From assembly GCF_001418085.1 (NCBI RefSeq), contig NZ_LIQH01000033.1, positions 1 to 53,927 on the forward strand: a stretch of 53,927 nt of DNA, written 5' to 3'. The translations under genes and the position numbers were made by a program. The notes beneath the pieces are model-generated. The model did not search any database, was not told where the DNA came from, and worked only from the letters and a program-made list of their open reading frames with translations. This document shows positions 1 to 8,073 of this stretch, in pieces (within the stretch, counting starts at the first letter, position 1; each line of letters starts with the position of its first letter). This DNA is from Lacinutrix algicola (GTDB taxonomy: Bacteria > Bacteroidota > Bacteroidia > Flavobacteriales > Flavobacteriaceae).

Positions 1-29
1 CTTTTTTTATTCTGTTTAATTTCAATAAC

Positions 30-389
30 TTAATTGTTATCAGCAACAGAAGCTTTTACTTTCCATTCGCTAACACTTGCAATAGCATTATTGTTATAAT
101 CTACTTCTTTTAAAGTGGCATCTTTCCAGATTAACCACTTGCCGACTTTTTTACCATTATCATAATTTGCAGAAACTTGTTTCTTGCCTTGTGCGCTATA
201 ACTAAGCCACTCTCCTTGTAATTTACCATCTGCAGTATAAGCGCCTGTTTGGCTTACAACTCCATTGTCATGATAATAAACAACTTCAATTAAGTTTGTG
301 TCTTTGTTAAGTTTTAAATCTCGCTTATCTTGAGCGAAAGCTACCGCAGCAATTAAAAAGGCAATTGAAAATAAAATTGATTTCTTCAT
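30..389 (-). CDS. Small exported MORN-repeat-like protein
   Basis: This encodes a protein of about 119 residues with an N-terminal signal peptide (start MKKSILFSIAFLIAAVAFAQ, cleaved after the AFAQ-type site). The mature part carries repeats of the type YY.NG...GxY..DGK.G.W, which resemble the MORN variant repeats of YwqK-like proteins; these are beta-hairpin repeats of unclear function in the periplasm or outer membrane. An in-frame ATG lies 48 bases further upstream, but the signal peptide starts at 389 and a perfect -7 promoter element (415-422) would lie within that extension, so the shorter start is preferred. It is transcribed away from the porin and phosphate-transporter genes, and direct repeats upstream suggest shared control. 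The family call is moderate; no function is assigned. Confidence 0.7.
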   Translation of the reverse strand: MKKSILFSIAFLIAAVAFAQDKRDLKLNKDTNLIEVVYYHDNGVVSQTGAYTADGKLQGEWLSYSAQGKKQVSANYDNGKKVGKWLIWKDATLKEVDYNNNAIASVSEWKVKASVADNN

Positions 390-414
390 AATTATGGGTT
401 TTAATATTATATCC

Positions 415-422
415 CAAAGATA
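415..422 (-). promoter_or_regulatory. -7 promoter element of the MORN-like gene
   Basis: The minus strand reads TATCTTTG here, an exact match to the Bacteroidota -7 consensus TAnnTTTG. Transcription would start near 408, giving a leader of about 19 bases before the start at 389. Confidence 0.6.
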
Positions 423-431
423 AGTAACACA

Positions 432-471
432 TAACATTAAAACAACAATTACGTAACATTAATTTAACATT
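432..471. promoter_or_regulatory. Array of 11-bp-spaced TAACATT repeats (candidate Pho-type box)
   Basis: TAACATT begins at 432, 454 and 465, and a 5-of-7 match (CAACAAT) begins at 443. All four units therefore keep an exact 11-bp period, the 7+4 spacing of known Pho boxes. The array lies just upstream of the -7 element of the MORN-like gene. Similar pairs precede the phosphate porin and the phosphate transporter. The pattern is seen directly; binding by a PhoB-type regulator is inferred. Confidence 0.45.
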
Positions 472-574
472 GAGTTATTAAACTCTTGATAAACAGTCTT
501 TTATTATTTAAATTTAACATTAAAAAGCTTAATAATTACTTAATATTAGCTTTACACTAACTTTAACTAAGGTT

Positions 575-693
575 AGCATCTTTGCTATGTCTTAAGACAA
601 ATCAATTAGTTTTTCATATAATCTATTTAGTTTTTGTCGACTACATTATTATGATTTCTAATGAGGCTGTCTTGGCCAAGGCAGCCTTTTTTT
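575..693 (+). ncRNA. Candidate short transcript ending in a strong terminator
   Basis: The 394-bp gap between the MORN-like gene and the porin contains no convincing ORF. It does have a near-consensus -7 element (CATCTTTG, 577-584) and, about 80 bases further on, a strong intrinsic terminator. The stem pairs 664-673 with 678-687 around a GGCC loop and is followed by seven T. Together these could define a plus-strand RNA of roughly 100 bases starting near 590. A TGTCTTAAGACA palindrome lies at 588-599. No known RNA family was recognised. Confidence 0.35.
664..693 (+). terminator. Intrinsic terminator before the porin gene
   Basis: Left arm AGGCTGTCTT (664-673) pairs with AAGGCAGCCT (678-687, one G-T pair) and is followed by a run of T to 693. 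It is oriented on the plus strand but no plus-strand gene precedes it in the window, which is why a small RNA is proposed. Confidence 0.75.
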
Positions 694-725
694 ACTTATA
701 TTTATACTGAAAGTTAATCATTTAG

Positions 726-743
726 AAACATTTAGTTAACATT
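726..743 (+). promoter_or_regulatory. Two-unit 11-bp repeat upstream of the porin
   Basis: AAACATT at 726-732 and TAACATT at 737-743 are spaced exactly 11 bp apart. They end 7 bases before a weak -7-like element (GTTATTTG, 751-758) and about 40 bases before the porin start. The architecture matches the repeats upstream of the phosphate transporter. Confidence 0.4.
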
Positions 744-783
744 AGAATCGGTTATTTGCATCGACAAAAAACTAAAGATTATA

Positions 784-1986
784 ATGAAAATTAAATTTAT
801 CCTTACGGCACTATTGGTGTGCGCGTTATTCTCATTGAATGCACAAGAAATTAGCGACACAAAATTTGGTAAAGGTTTAATAAATTTTACAGCTAAAGAC
901 AGTTCTTTTAGCATAAAGTTTGCACCACGCTTTCAGTTTCGATCAACATCTTCTTGGGATTATGATGGAAACCAATACGAAAGCCCAGACCATAATTTTA
1001 TTATACGTCGTGCACGTTTAAAATTTAATGGTTTTGCATATTCTACTAAATTAAAATATAAAATAGAACTAGGCTTATCTAACAGAGATATTTCTGGAGC
1101 AAACGATTTTAACAGAAATACACCACGTATTATTCTTGATGCAGTTATTATGTGGAACTTTGCCGAAAACTTTGAACTTTGGGCAGGTCAAACAAAATTA
1201 CCAGGTAATATAGATCGTGTAGTTTCTTCATCAAACCTGCAATTAATAGATCGTTCTTTATTAAATAGTAGTTTTAATCTTGACCGTGATGTTGGTGTTC
1301 AATTACGTCATAAATTAAACTTAGGTAGTCGTTTTTTAATGCGTGAAAAAATTGCTATTTCTCAAGGAGAAGGACGTAATGTTAGTGAAGGTAATATTGG
1401 AGGTTTACAATACACTGGTCGTTTAGAGTTTTTACCTTTTGGTGAATTTCAGTCTAAAGGAGATTATATTCAAGCAGCTATAAAAAGAGAAGAAACGCCT
1501 AAATTAATGATAGGTGCAACCTATAACTATAATCAAGATGCGGTTAGAGAACGTAGTGGATTAGGTGATTATATGTTTAGAAGCGACGACTCTTTATACG
1601 AAACAGATATTACAACAGTATTTGTAGACGCCATGTTTAAATACCAAGGCTTCTCCTTTATGGGAGAATATGCTTCACGAAGTGCTGAAAATGCTATTGC
1701 TATAGACTTAGATGGTACACCAACTGGAGATATTGTTTTAACAGGAAATGCAGTAAATTTACAAGCTGGATATATGTTTAAAAGTAATTACGAGATTGCT
1801 GCGCGTTTTACTACTTTAGATTTTGATACTGTAACAGGAACCGATCCTCAAGAACAATACACATTAGGTGCATCAAGATATATTGTTGGTCATAAATTAA
1901 AAGTACAAAGTGATTTAAGTTACACAACTTTAAATGGAACCGAAGATAACATCACTTTTAGAATTGGATTCGATATTCACTTTTAA
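784..1986 (+). CDS. Phosphate-selective porin (OprP/OprO family)
   Basis: This is a 400-residue outer-membrane beta-barrel protein with a signal peptide (MKIKFILTALLVCALFSLNA, then QE). The body consists of alternating hydrophobic/polar strands, with motifs usual for the phosphate-selective porin O/P family: RRARLKFNG near residue 80, ELWAGQTKLP near 135 and a C-terminal aromatic strand ending in FDIHF. These porins admit phosphate or polyphosphate to the periplasm. It lies directly upstream of the PiT transporter on the same strand (78-base gap) and both genes have 11-bp-spaced TAACATT repeats upstream, so a shared phosphate-uptake function is likely. Substrate specificity is inferred from family and neighbour. 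Confidence 0.85.
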   Translation: MKIKFILTALLVCALFSLNAQEISDTKFGKGLINFTAKDSSFSIKFAPRFQFRSTSSWDYDGNQYESPDHNFIIRRARLKFNGFAYSTKLKYKIELGLSNRDISGANDFNRNTPRIILDAVIMWNFAENFELWAGQTKLPGNIDRVVSSSNLQLIDRSLLNSSFNLDRDVGVQLRHKLNLGSRFLMREKIAISQGEGRNVSEGNIGGLQYTGRLEFLPFGEFQSKGDYIQAAIKREETPKLMIGATYNYNQDAVRERSGLGDYMFRSDDSLYETDITTVFVDAMFKYQGFSFMGEYASRSAENAIAIDLDGTPTGDIVLTGNAVNLQAGYMFKSNYEIAARFTTLDFDTVTGTDPQEQYTLGASRYIVGHKLKVQSDLSYTTLNGTEDNITFRIGFDIHF

Positions 1987-1997
1987 ACACGAATTAA

Positions 1998-2015
1998 TAA
2001 CATTGAGGTAACATT
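1998..2015 (+). promoter_or_regulatory. Perfect TAACATT-N4-TAACATT direct repeat (candidate Pho box)
   Basis: Two identical 7-mers start at 1998 and 2009, with a 4-bp spacer GAGG and an 11-bp period. The second repeat runs into the TTG at 2014-2016, which could act as the -33 element of the PiT promoter. An activator bound here would be placed next to RNA polymerase. Confidence 0.5.
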
Positions 2016-2041
2016 GCACTCGATAACACTAAAGATATTTG
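2014..2041 (+). promoter_or_regulatory. Promoter of the PiT transporter gene
   Basis: A TTG at 2014-2016 and GATATTTG at 2034-2041 (7 of 8 to TAnnTTTG) are separated by 17 bp, close to the Bacteroidota -33/-7 spacing. Transcription would start near 2048, with an A-rich leader before the ATG at 2065. Confidence 0.5.
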
Positions 2042-2064
2042 CAAACTTATTTTAATTAAAAATT

Positions 2065-4341
2065 ATGGATAATATTTATTTATTTATGTTGATTGCCATT
2101 ACGGTTTTAGCTGTAGCTGATATTGTAGTTGGTGTTAGTAATGACGCTATTAATTTCTTAAACTCAGCAATTGGCTCTAAAGCCATTTCTATGCGAACTA
2201 TTATGATAGTCGCTAGTTTAGGTATTTTTATTGGAGCAGTATTTTCTAGCGGAATGATGGAAGTCGCTCGTAAAGGTATTTTTGTACCTAGTATGTTTAG
2301 TTTCGAAGAGATTATGTACATTTTTATGGCTGTAATGATTACAGACATTTTATTATTAGATTTCTTTAACACTTTAGGTTTACCAACCTCTACAACAGTA
2401 TCTATTGTATTTAATTTATTAGGAGCTGCAGTAGTAATGTCTCTAATAAAAATTAACGCTCCAGAGAGCACACAGACTTTAGCAGATATTGGTAGTTATA
2501 TTAACACTAAAAAAGCCGTCGAGATTATTCGCGGTATTGTAATGTCTGTTTTTATAGCCTTTACTGTTGGTGCATTGGTACAATGGGTCTCTCGATTAGT
2601 ATTTACTTTTCAATATGAGAAAAAAATAAAAAACTTTGGAGCCTTTTTTGGTGCTTTCTGTTTAACAGCTATTACTTACTTTATCTTTTTAAAGGGATTA
2701 AAAGGGTCTCCATATTATAATGAGTTAAAAGGTTTTATTGAAGGTAAAGAAATCTTTATTATCCTTGGTAGTTTTTTACTATGGACAGGTGTTTCGTTTG
2801 CATTTCAAGCTGCAACAAAAAAATCAATCTTATTAGTAGTAATTGCAGTAGGTACTTTTGGTTTAGCATTAGCATTCTCTGGTAACGATTTAGTAAATTT
2901 TATTGGTGTACCAATGGCAGCTTTTCATTCTTACGAAGCATGGATTGCTGGAGGTATGGATAGCACAATGTCTATGTCTATATTAAGTAAAAAAATGCCT
3001 GCAGAGCCTTTTCTATTATTTATAGCTGGTGCAATAATGGTATTAACATTATGGTTTTCTAAAAAAGCAAAAACAGTTGCTGAAACAGAATTAAGCCTAT
3101 CTCGCCAAGGTGATACACACGAAAAGTTTGAGCCAAACATGTTATCTAGAGGTGTTGTAAAAGGAACCTCTTGGTTATCTAACGCTATAAGCTCTGTTGT
3201 ACCTAAGTCTCTTCAAGAAAGCATGGATAAAAGTTTTCAAAAACCTGAAGCGGCTTTAACTAAAGATCAAAGTATTGATGCTCCGGCTTTCGATATGATT
3301 AGAGCTTCGGTAAACCTAATGGTTGCTGGTGTATTAATTGCTATCGCAACCTCTATGAAATTACCTTTATCTACAACTTACGTAACATTTATGGTTGCAA
3401 TGGGAACCTCTTTTGCAGATCGTGCTTGGGGAAGAGAAAGTGCTGTTTATAGAGTTGCTGGTGTCTTAAATGTTATTGGAGGCTGGTTTGGTACTGCTTT
3501 TGGTGCTTTTGTAGCAGCTGGTATTGTAGTATTCTTAATAAACTGGAATCCACAAGTAATGACTCCTATTTTATTATTAATAACAGGATTCTTATTAGTT
3601 AGAAACTACTTGTCTCACAAAAAATCTTCAAACAAAACAATTGATGAAGATAGCTTAAAGGAAACAGGAAGTAGTTCTGTACAAGGTGTAATACATGAAA
3701 GTGCTAGTAATATTGCTAGTGTTGTAAAGCGTGGAAACACTATTTATAGTAATGCGATTAGAGGTCTTGCAAAGCAGGATACTTCATTACTTAAAAAGAA
3801 TAAAAAACAAGTGACTAAATTATCAGATGAGGTTGATAGTTTAAGAGATAACATCTTCTACTTTATTAAAAATTTAGACGAAACTAGTTTAAGAGCTAGT
3901 AGTTTTTATATTAATATTTTAGGGTACTTACAAGACATGACACAGTCTTTAGAATACATCTCTAAAGCAAGTCATAAACATATTAATAACAATCACAAAA
4001 ATCTTAAATTTAGTCAAATTAAAGAATTAAAAGAAGTTAATGATGCATTAGAAATTTTATTTAATGATACTAAAAACGCTTTCGACTCTAGGTCTTTTGA
4101 GCAAATTGGAGATATTATTGGACGTAAAGAAGATTTATTAGATTTAGTAACTTCAAAAATTGTAAAGCAAGTTGCTCGTACAAGAACTGAAGAGTCTAGC
4201 CCAAAAAACACAACGTTATACTTTAGTTTATTATTAGAAACTAAAGATTTATTATCTGCAACAATGAACCTATTAGAAGAGTATTATGGTTCTCATGATA
4301 GTTCTGTAGAAATAGCAACTATTCCAGATTCAGAAGAATAG
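2065..4341 (+). CDS. PiT-family inorganic phosphate transporter with PhoU-like tail
   Basis: This 758-residue membrane protein is a sodium- or proton-coupled phosphate symporter. PiT signatures occur twice, as expected: GVSNDAINFLNSAIGS near residue 23 and SGNDLVNFIGVPMAAFHS near residue 272. A further conserved block (LPLSTTYVTFMVAMGTSFADR) is near residue 433. Multiple hydrophobic segments run to about residue 510. The remaining 240 or so residues are charged and helical and resemble a PhoU/DUF47-like domain fused to the transporter, which could sense or gate phosphate flux. It is longer than the classical PiT proteins of about 500 residues because of this tail. The porin gene precedes it on the same strand. 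Confidence 0.9.
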   Translation: MDNIYLFMLIAITVLAVADIVVGVSNDAINFLNSAIGSKAISMRTIMIVASLGIFIGAVFSSGMMEVARKGIFVPSMFSFEEIMYIFMAVMITDILLLDFFNTLGLPTSTTVSIVFNLLGAAVVMSLIKINAPESTQTLADIGSYINTKKAVEIIRGIVMSVFIAFTVGALVQWVSRLVFTFQYEKKIKNFGAFFGAFCLTAITYFIFLKGLKGSPYYNELKGFIEGKEIFIILGSFLLWTGVSFAFQAATKKSILLVVIAVGTFGLALAFSGNDLVNFIGVPMAAFHSYEAWIAGGMDSTMSMSILSKKMPAEPFLLFIAGAIMVLTLWFSKKAKTVAETELSLSRQGDTHEKFEPNMLSRGVVKGTSWLSNAISSVVPKSLQESMDKSFQKPEAALTKDQSIDAPAFDMIRASVNLMVAGVLIAIATSMKLPLSTTYVTFMVAMGTSFADRAWGRESAVYRVAGVLNVIGGWFGTAFGAFVAAGIVVFLINWNPQVMTPILLLITGFLLVRNYLSHKKSSNKTIDEDSLKETGSSSVQGVIHESASNIASVVKRGNTIYSNAIRGLAKQDTSLLKKNKKQVTKLSDEVDSLRDNIFYFIKNLDETSLRASSFYINILGYLQDMTQSLEYISKASHKHINNNHKNLKFSQIKELKEVNDALEILFNDTKNAFDSRSFEQIGDIIGRKEDLLDLVTSKIVKQVARTRTEESSPKNTTLYFSLLLETKDLLSATMNLLEEYYGSHDSSVEIATIPDSEE

Positions 4342-4360
4342 AACACACGCTTTAAACGTT

Positions 4361-4394
4361 AAAAAAGCCATCATTATATAATGATGGCTTTTTT
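4361..4394. terminator. Bidirectional terminator between pit and chrA
   Basis: AAAAAAGCCATCATTA and its complement TAATGATGGCTTTTTT form a near-perfect hairpin with A and T runs on both sides. It can therefore end the converging transcripts of the phosphate transporter and the chromate-type transporter. Confidence 0.85.
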
Positions 4395-4404
4395 GTTTTA
4401 AAAA

Positions 4405-5529
4405 TTATATAAATTTAATTAGAATATAGCCGAATAAAGATCCCATTATAATAATCCAAATAGGACTTACTTTCGTTTTAAAAACTAAAATTGCAGCAAT
4501 TAAAGCTATCACTATTCCTCTCCAATCTAACAATGTTTCTTTAGTCATCACAATTAATACAGATAACATAACAGCAACTGCCGCAACATTTACCGCATCT
4601 AAAAAATAACGTAGCATTTTAGAGTTTCTCATTTTTGGTATAAAAGGATTGAGAATTAAAACAAACAAAAAAGAAGGTAAAAACATTCCTGCTGTTGCTG
4701 CTAAAGCACCTGTAAATCCAGAAAGTTGGTAACCAATAAAAGTAGATGTAGATAATACTGGTCCAGGTGTAAATTGCCCTACAGCAATAGCATCTATTAA
4801 CTCTGTTCTAGTTAACCAACCTCTTGTAACCAACTCTGCATCTAAATAAGCAAAGAGAACATAGCCACTTCCGTATAAAATTGCTCCTACTTTTAAAAAC
4901 ACTAAGAACACTTTTAAAGTAGATAGTTTTGTTAAAGCAAAACCTAGACTAGAAGAGAAAAGCATTGGCGAAAAACTATTTAAGGTTGAAATCCTTTTCT
5001 CTTTAATATAAAAATAAAGCGTTCCTAAAATTCCTGCGCTTAAAAGTGCTACAATTTCATTTACACCAAATAGTGTAACAATTAATACTAACACTCCTAA
5101 AACAGTTAATTCTGTTGTTTTAACAGCTTTCTTACCTAGCTTTAACACAGCAGAAGCTATAATTGCTAATACAGCAGGTTTAATACCAAATATAAATGGT
5201 GCGACTTCTGGTAACTCACCATACTTAACATATAAGTAAGCCAATAAAGCTGTTATAACTATTGCTGGAAAAATAAAAGATATACCAGCTACAAAAAGTC
5301 CTTTCTTTCCTGCACGTTCGTAACCACAATGCATAGTCATTTCTGTAGAGTTTGGTCCTGGAATTAAATTAGTGGTCCCAATAAGATCTAAAAAAGAATC
5401 ACGAGTTAACCATTTTCGTTTTTCTACAACCTCATCTTCCATCATTGCAATATGAGCTGCTGGTCCGCCAAATGCAAAACAACCTAATTTAAAAAATACT
5501 AAAGCGACCTCTTTAAGCTTATTATTCAT
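4405..5529 (-). CDS. chrA: Chromate transporter (CHR family)
   Basis: This 374-residue inner-membrane protein has two homologous CHR halves. The N-terminal half carries FKLGCFAFGGPAAHIAMM near residue 13 and DLIGTTNLIPGPNSTEM near 48. The second half carries GAILYGSGYVLFAYL near 212 and AIAVGQFTPGPVLS near 248. The FGGP and PGP motifs in both halves are the family signature. The length fits a two-domain (long-chain) CHR protein. Family members export chromate, but many homologues in organisms not exposed to chromate may move other anions. It stands alone, converging with the phosphate transporter. Confidence 0.85.
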   Translation of the reverse strand: MNNKLKEVALVFFKLGCFAFGGPAAHIAMMEDEVVEKRKWLTRDSFLDLIGTTNLIPGPNSTEMTMHCGYERAGKKGLFVAGISFIFPAIVITALLAYLYVKYGELPEVAPFIFGIKPAVLAIIASAVLKLGKKAVKTTELTVLGVLVLIVTLFGVNEIVALLSAGILGTLYFYIKEKRISTLNSFSPMLFSSSLGFALTKLSTLKVFLVFLKVGAILYGSGYVLFAYLDAELVTRGWLTRTELIDAIAVGQFTPGPVLSTSTFIGYQLSGFTGALAATAGMFLPSFLFVLILNPFIPKMRNSKMLRYFLDAVNVAAVAVMLSVLIVMTKETLLDWRGIVIALIAAILVFKTKVSPIWIIIMGSLFGYILIKFI

Positions 5530-5678
5530 CGTTTCTTTTATAGCTTTAAAAATAGGAATAAATTAATCTAACACTAAACTAAAGAGTCTCCTATTTGTTA
5601 AAGTTTTTTTAAAATTAGTTTTAACGAAGTCTACAAATACAAATTCCACGTAACTATACTAAATTCTAAAACTTAATT

Positions 5679-6536
5679 ATGACTATTAAAAAAACAGCAA
5701 TCTCAGTATTCGCATTTATTATTTTAGCAAGTTGTGTTTCAAAAAAGAAATACGTTGCATTAGAACAAGAAAAAGGAGAGGTAGTTAGTGAACTAACTAA
5801 GACTAAAGTTGAGAAAGAAGAACTAGAAGCAAAATTCGCTAAAATTGAAGCTCGTGTAAGTGATTATAATGCTAAAATTAATTCTCTAGTAGCAGATAAC
5901 GAAGGTTTACAAATAGAAAACGACAGTAAACTAGATATTTCACCAGATGGTACGGTTGCTTCAAAATTAACTAAGCAGCAAATGCGTAACACATTAACCA
6001 AAGTAGATTCTTACAAATTAAGTCAGGCTAAAACTTTAAAAGATTCTATGAATCTTGCTGTAGAATACAGTTTAAATCGTGTAATTGATACAAGCTCTTT
6101 AAATGAAGATGAAGATATATCTGTAAATATTAACGAAACCGTAGTAATGATTTCTATTAGTGACAAAATGCTTTTTAACACAGGAAGCTATAGATTAAGC
6201 AATAAAGCTAATGGTATTTTACAAAAATTAGCAGATGTTATTAATTCGGAACCAAGTATAGATGTTATGGTAGAAGGACATACAGATGCAAGATCTATTA
6301 GTACTGCTAAAGTTTCCGATAACTGGGATTTAAGTGTTTTAAGAGCAACATCTGTTGTAAGAAAATTACAAAATAGCTTTGGTGTAGCACCAGAAAAATT
6401 AATAGCTTCTGGACGTAGTAGTTACCAACCTTTAACAGATAATGATTCTAGAGAAGGACGTTCTAAAAACAGACGTACAAGAATAATTTTACTACCTAAT
6501 ATCGATAAGTTTTTTGCTTTAATGGCATCTAACTAA
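5679..6536 (+). CDS. OmpA-family lipoprotein
   Basis: This 285-residue protein has a lipoprotein signal peptide with the lipobox ILASC (Cys at residue 19). A coiled-coil stretch rich in E and K follows (residues 22-75). The C-terminal OmpA peptidoglycan-binding domain starts near residue 150 and includes MLFNTGSYRLS, VEGHTDARSI and the NRRTRIILLP block. It probably anchors the outer membrane to peptidoglycan from the periplasmic side. The gene is monocistronic, and the family call is firm. Its specific role is unknown. Confidence 0.85.
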   Translation: MTIKKTAISVFAFIILASCVSKKKYVALEQEKGEVVSELTKTKVEKEELEAKFAKIEARVSDYNAKINSLVADNEGLQIENDSKLDISPDGTVASKLTKQQMRNTLTKVDSYKLSQAKTLKDSMNLAVEYSLNRVIDTSSLNEDEDISVNINETVVMISISDKMLFNTGSYRLSNKANGILQKLADVINSEPSIDVMVEGHTDARSISTAKVSDNWDLSVLRATSVVRKLQNSFGVAPEKLIASGRSSYQPLTDNDSREGRSKNRRTRIILLPNIDKFFALMASN

Positions 6537-6579
6537 TAAGGTGTTTTAATAACGATTAGGCATTATTAAACAAAACATT

Positions 6580-6625
6580 AAAAAAGCACTATAATATCTA
6601 AGTAAGCACTTGTGGCTTTTTTGTG
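6580..6625 (+). terminator. Weak terminator after the OmpA lipoprotein gene
   Basis: An AAAAAAGC arm near 6580 can pair with GCTTTTTT near 6617, with a long internal loop, and is followed by T-rich sequence. It is imperfect, so confidence is low. Confidence 0.35.
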
Positions 6626-6681
6626 TTTCTTAAAATCATCTCAAGTTTTGATTTGATATTAAAAAACGTAGTATCATTAGA

Positions 6682-7026
6682 CTATTTTAAAGAAGAAACG
6701 GTATTAGAACAATTAACCTGTGTTTTAACAAAGAAGTCGTTTATTAAACGTCTACACTCGTTTAGTTTATCTTGATTTATACTGTAATAAAGGTTTTTAC
6801 CTTTTACTGTTTGTTTTAGTAAACCTGTTTTTCTTATTTCTGCTAAATGTTGAGAAATAGTAGGTTGTGCCAACCCAATAGCTTTTACTAAATTATTACA
6901 ATTAGAATCTTCATTCTGACTTATATATTGAATAATAGATACTCTAGCAGGATGACCAATCATTTTAGTGAAATTAGCAATCTGGTTTTGTTGCTCATCG
7001 AAAATATGTTTTTTTGTAAAGCCCAT
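6682..7026 (-). CDS. ArsR-family winged-helix transcriptional regulator
   Basis: This 114-residue protein has the ArsR/SmtB fold. MIGHPARVSIIQYI (residues 22-35) is followed by the recognition region LAQPTISQHLAEIRKTGLL and the wing VKGKNLYYSINQ. The metal-binding ELCVCDL motif of classical ArsR sensors is absent; the equivalent region reads EDSNCNNL, and further cysteines occur at the C-terminus (VNCSN). The ligand is therefore unclear. A perfect 18-bp palindrome sits 15 bases upstream of the start and is the likely autoregulatory operator. No obvious target gene is adjacent, since the neighbouring TM2 gene ends facing it with its own terminator. Confidence 0.85.
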   Translation of the reverse strand: MGFTKKHIFDEQQNQIANFTKMIGHPARVSIIQYISQNEDSNCNNLVKAIGLAQPTISQHLAEIRKTGLLKQTVKGKNLYYSINQDKLNECRRLINDFFVKTQVNCSNTVSSLK

Positions 7027-7041
7027 TGTATATATTTAATT

Positions 7042-7059
7042 GTGATATTGCAATATCAC
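7042..7059. promoter_or_regulatory. Perfect 18-bp palindrome, likely ArsR-type operator
   Basis: GTGATATTG is followed immediately by its exact complement CAATATCAC. The palindrome lies 15 bases upstream of the ArsR-family start, where promoter and operator would overlap, so autoregulation is a reasonable inference. Confidence 0.65.
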
Positions 7060-7073
7060 GTTTATTGATGAAA

Positions 7074-7110
7074 TAAAAAAAGCCAAAGGTGTAATAACAC
7101 TATTGGCTTT
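7074..7110 (-). terminator. Terminator of the TM2 gene
   Basis: AAAGCCAA (7079-7086) pairs with TTGGCTTT (7103-7110), with a further GTGT/ACAC pairing inside. On the minus strand the stem is followed by a T-rich run, just after the TM2 stop codon. Confidence 0.7.
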
Positions 7111-7120
7111 TAGCTTTTAT

Positions 7121-7570
7121 TTAAAACCAAGGTTTTCTTCCTACTTGGTATGTGTTGTAAAATTCTTCATCTGATTTTGTTAAATACATAATTCCTTCAA
7201 TTAAAGCTACAATTGCAACTATAGTTGTAGGTATACCACAAAGAAACCATCCAAGAATACCAACAGCAGCCATTATTATACCTTCTTTTTGATACCCAAG
7301 TATAAATTTATGAACACCTAACCATCCAAATAATATTGCTAAGACACCCGCAAGTATTTTTTTATTGTCACCAGATGCACTATTAAATGCTTCTTTTGCA
7401 CTATCACTAAACTCTTTGGCTGCATCTTTAGCATCATCGGCAAGTTCATCCATAGATTCTTTTGCTTCGCCAGCTAACTCACTAGCTTTGTCTGCTGCTT
7501 TTTTAGCTCCTTCTTTAGCGTCTCCTAACATATCGTCAAGGCCATCTTTTAAATTTTTTTCGTCGGACAT
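7121..7570 (-). CDS. TM2-domain protein with LEA-like N-terminus
   Basis: This 149-residue protein has two parts. Residues 1-68 are charged, alanine-rich and amphipathic, with repeated AKE/AKEAADKA-type units like late-embryogenesis or YtxH/CsbD-like stress proteins. Residues 70-149 form a TM2 domain: ILAGVLAILFGWLGVHKF, then a second hydrophobic segment with FLCGIPTTIVAIVALIEGIMYL. The GxxGxHxF core is characteristic of TM2. Such proteins sit in the membrane and their function is largely unknown. The next gene downstream is the convergently placed ArsR gene's region, separated by a terminator. Confidence 0.8.
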   Translation of the reverse strand: MSDEKNLKDGLDDMLGDAKEGAKKAADKASELAGEAKESMDELADDAKDAAKEFSDSAKEAFNSASGDNKKILAGVLAILFGWLGVHKFILGYQKEGIIMAAVGILGWFLCGIPTTIVAIVALIEGIMYLTKSDEEFYNTYQVGRKPWF

Positions 7571-7624
7571 TATTTTAATTTTTGTAGTTGATTTATTCTC
7601 TAAAAGTACTAAAAAAAGTACCGT

Positions 7625-8011
7625 TTACAAAAAAGCTTTATCTATTGGTTCCCAAAGCTCAATTTTATTACCATCGTTATCGAGTATCCAACCAAATTTA
7701 CCATAGTCGTATTCTTCTACTTTACCTACAATGGTAACACCTTCTTCTTTTAAAGTCGCTAATAGTTCGTGTAAATTTTCTACACGATAATTAAACATAA
7801 ACTCTTTTTTAGAAGGCTCGAAGTATTTTGTGTCGTCTTTAAAAGGAGACCATTGTGTAGAACAATCATTTCCTTCTTTATCTTTTGTCCAGAAAGTACA
7901 ACCGTAATCGTCTGTATTAAAACCTAAATGCTTATTGTACCAATCTTTAGCTGCTTTTGGGTCTTTACTTTTAAAAAATAAGCCTCCAATACCTGTAACT
8001 CTTTTTTTCAT
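7625..8011 (-). CDS. VOC (glyoxalase/bleomycin-resistance) family protein
   Basis: This 128-residue protein has a vicinal-oxygen-chelate fold: GIGGLFFKSKDPKAAKDWY at residues 7-25, the WxPF..DTKYF block in the middle and the C-terminal DNDGNKIELWEP, which carries the usual metal-ligand glutamate (IELWEP). Members act as metal-dependent lyases, dioxygenases or antibiotic-binding proteins; the substrate here is unknown. An ATCCTG/CAGGAT hairpin (about 8015-8035) lies directly upstream of the start. The upstream DUF1801 gene has the same orientation (62-base gap). Confidence 0.75.
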   Translation of the reverse strand: MKKRVTGIGGLFFKSKDPKAAKDWYNKHLGFNTDDYGCTFWTKDKEGNDCSTQWSPFKDDTKYFEPSKKEFMFNYRVENLHELLATLKEEGVTIVGKVEEYDYGKFGWILDNDGNKIELWEPIDKAFL

Positions 8012-8073
8012 TTTATCCTGTATTTATTTCAGGATCTCATGAATTGAATTCCTGAATACTATTAAACTAATAA

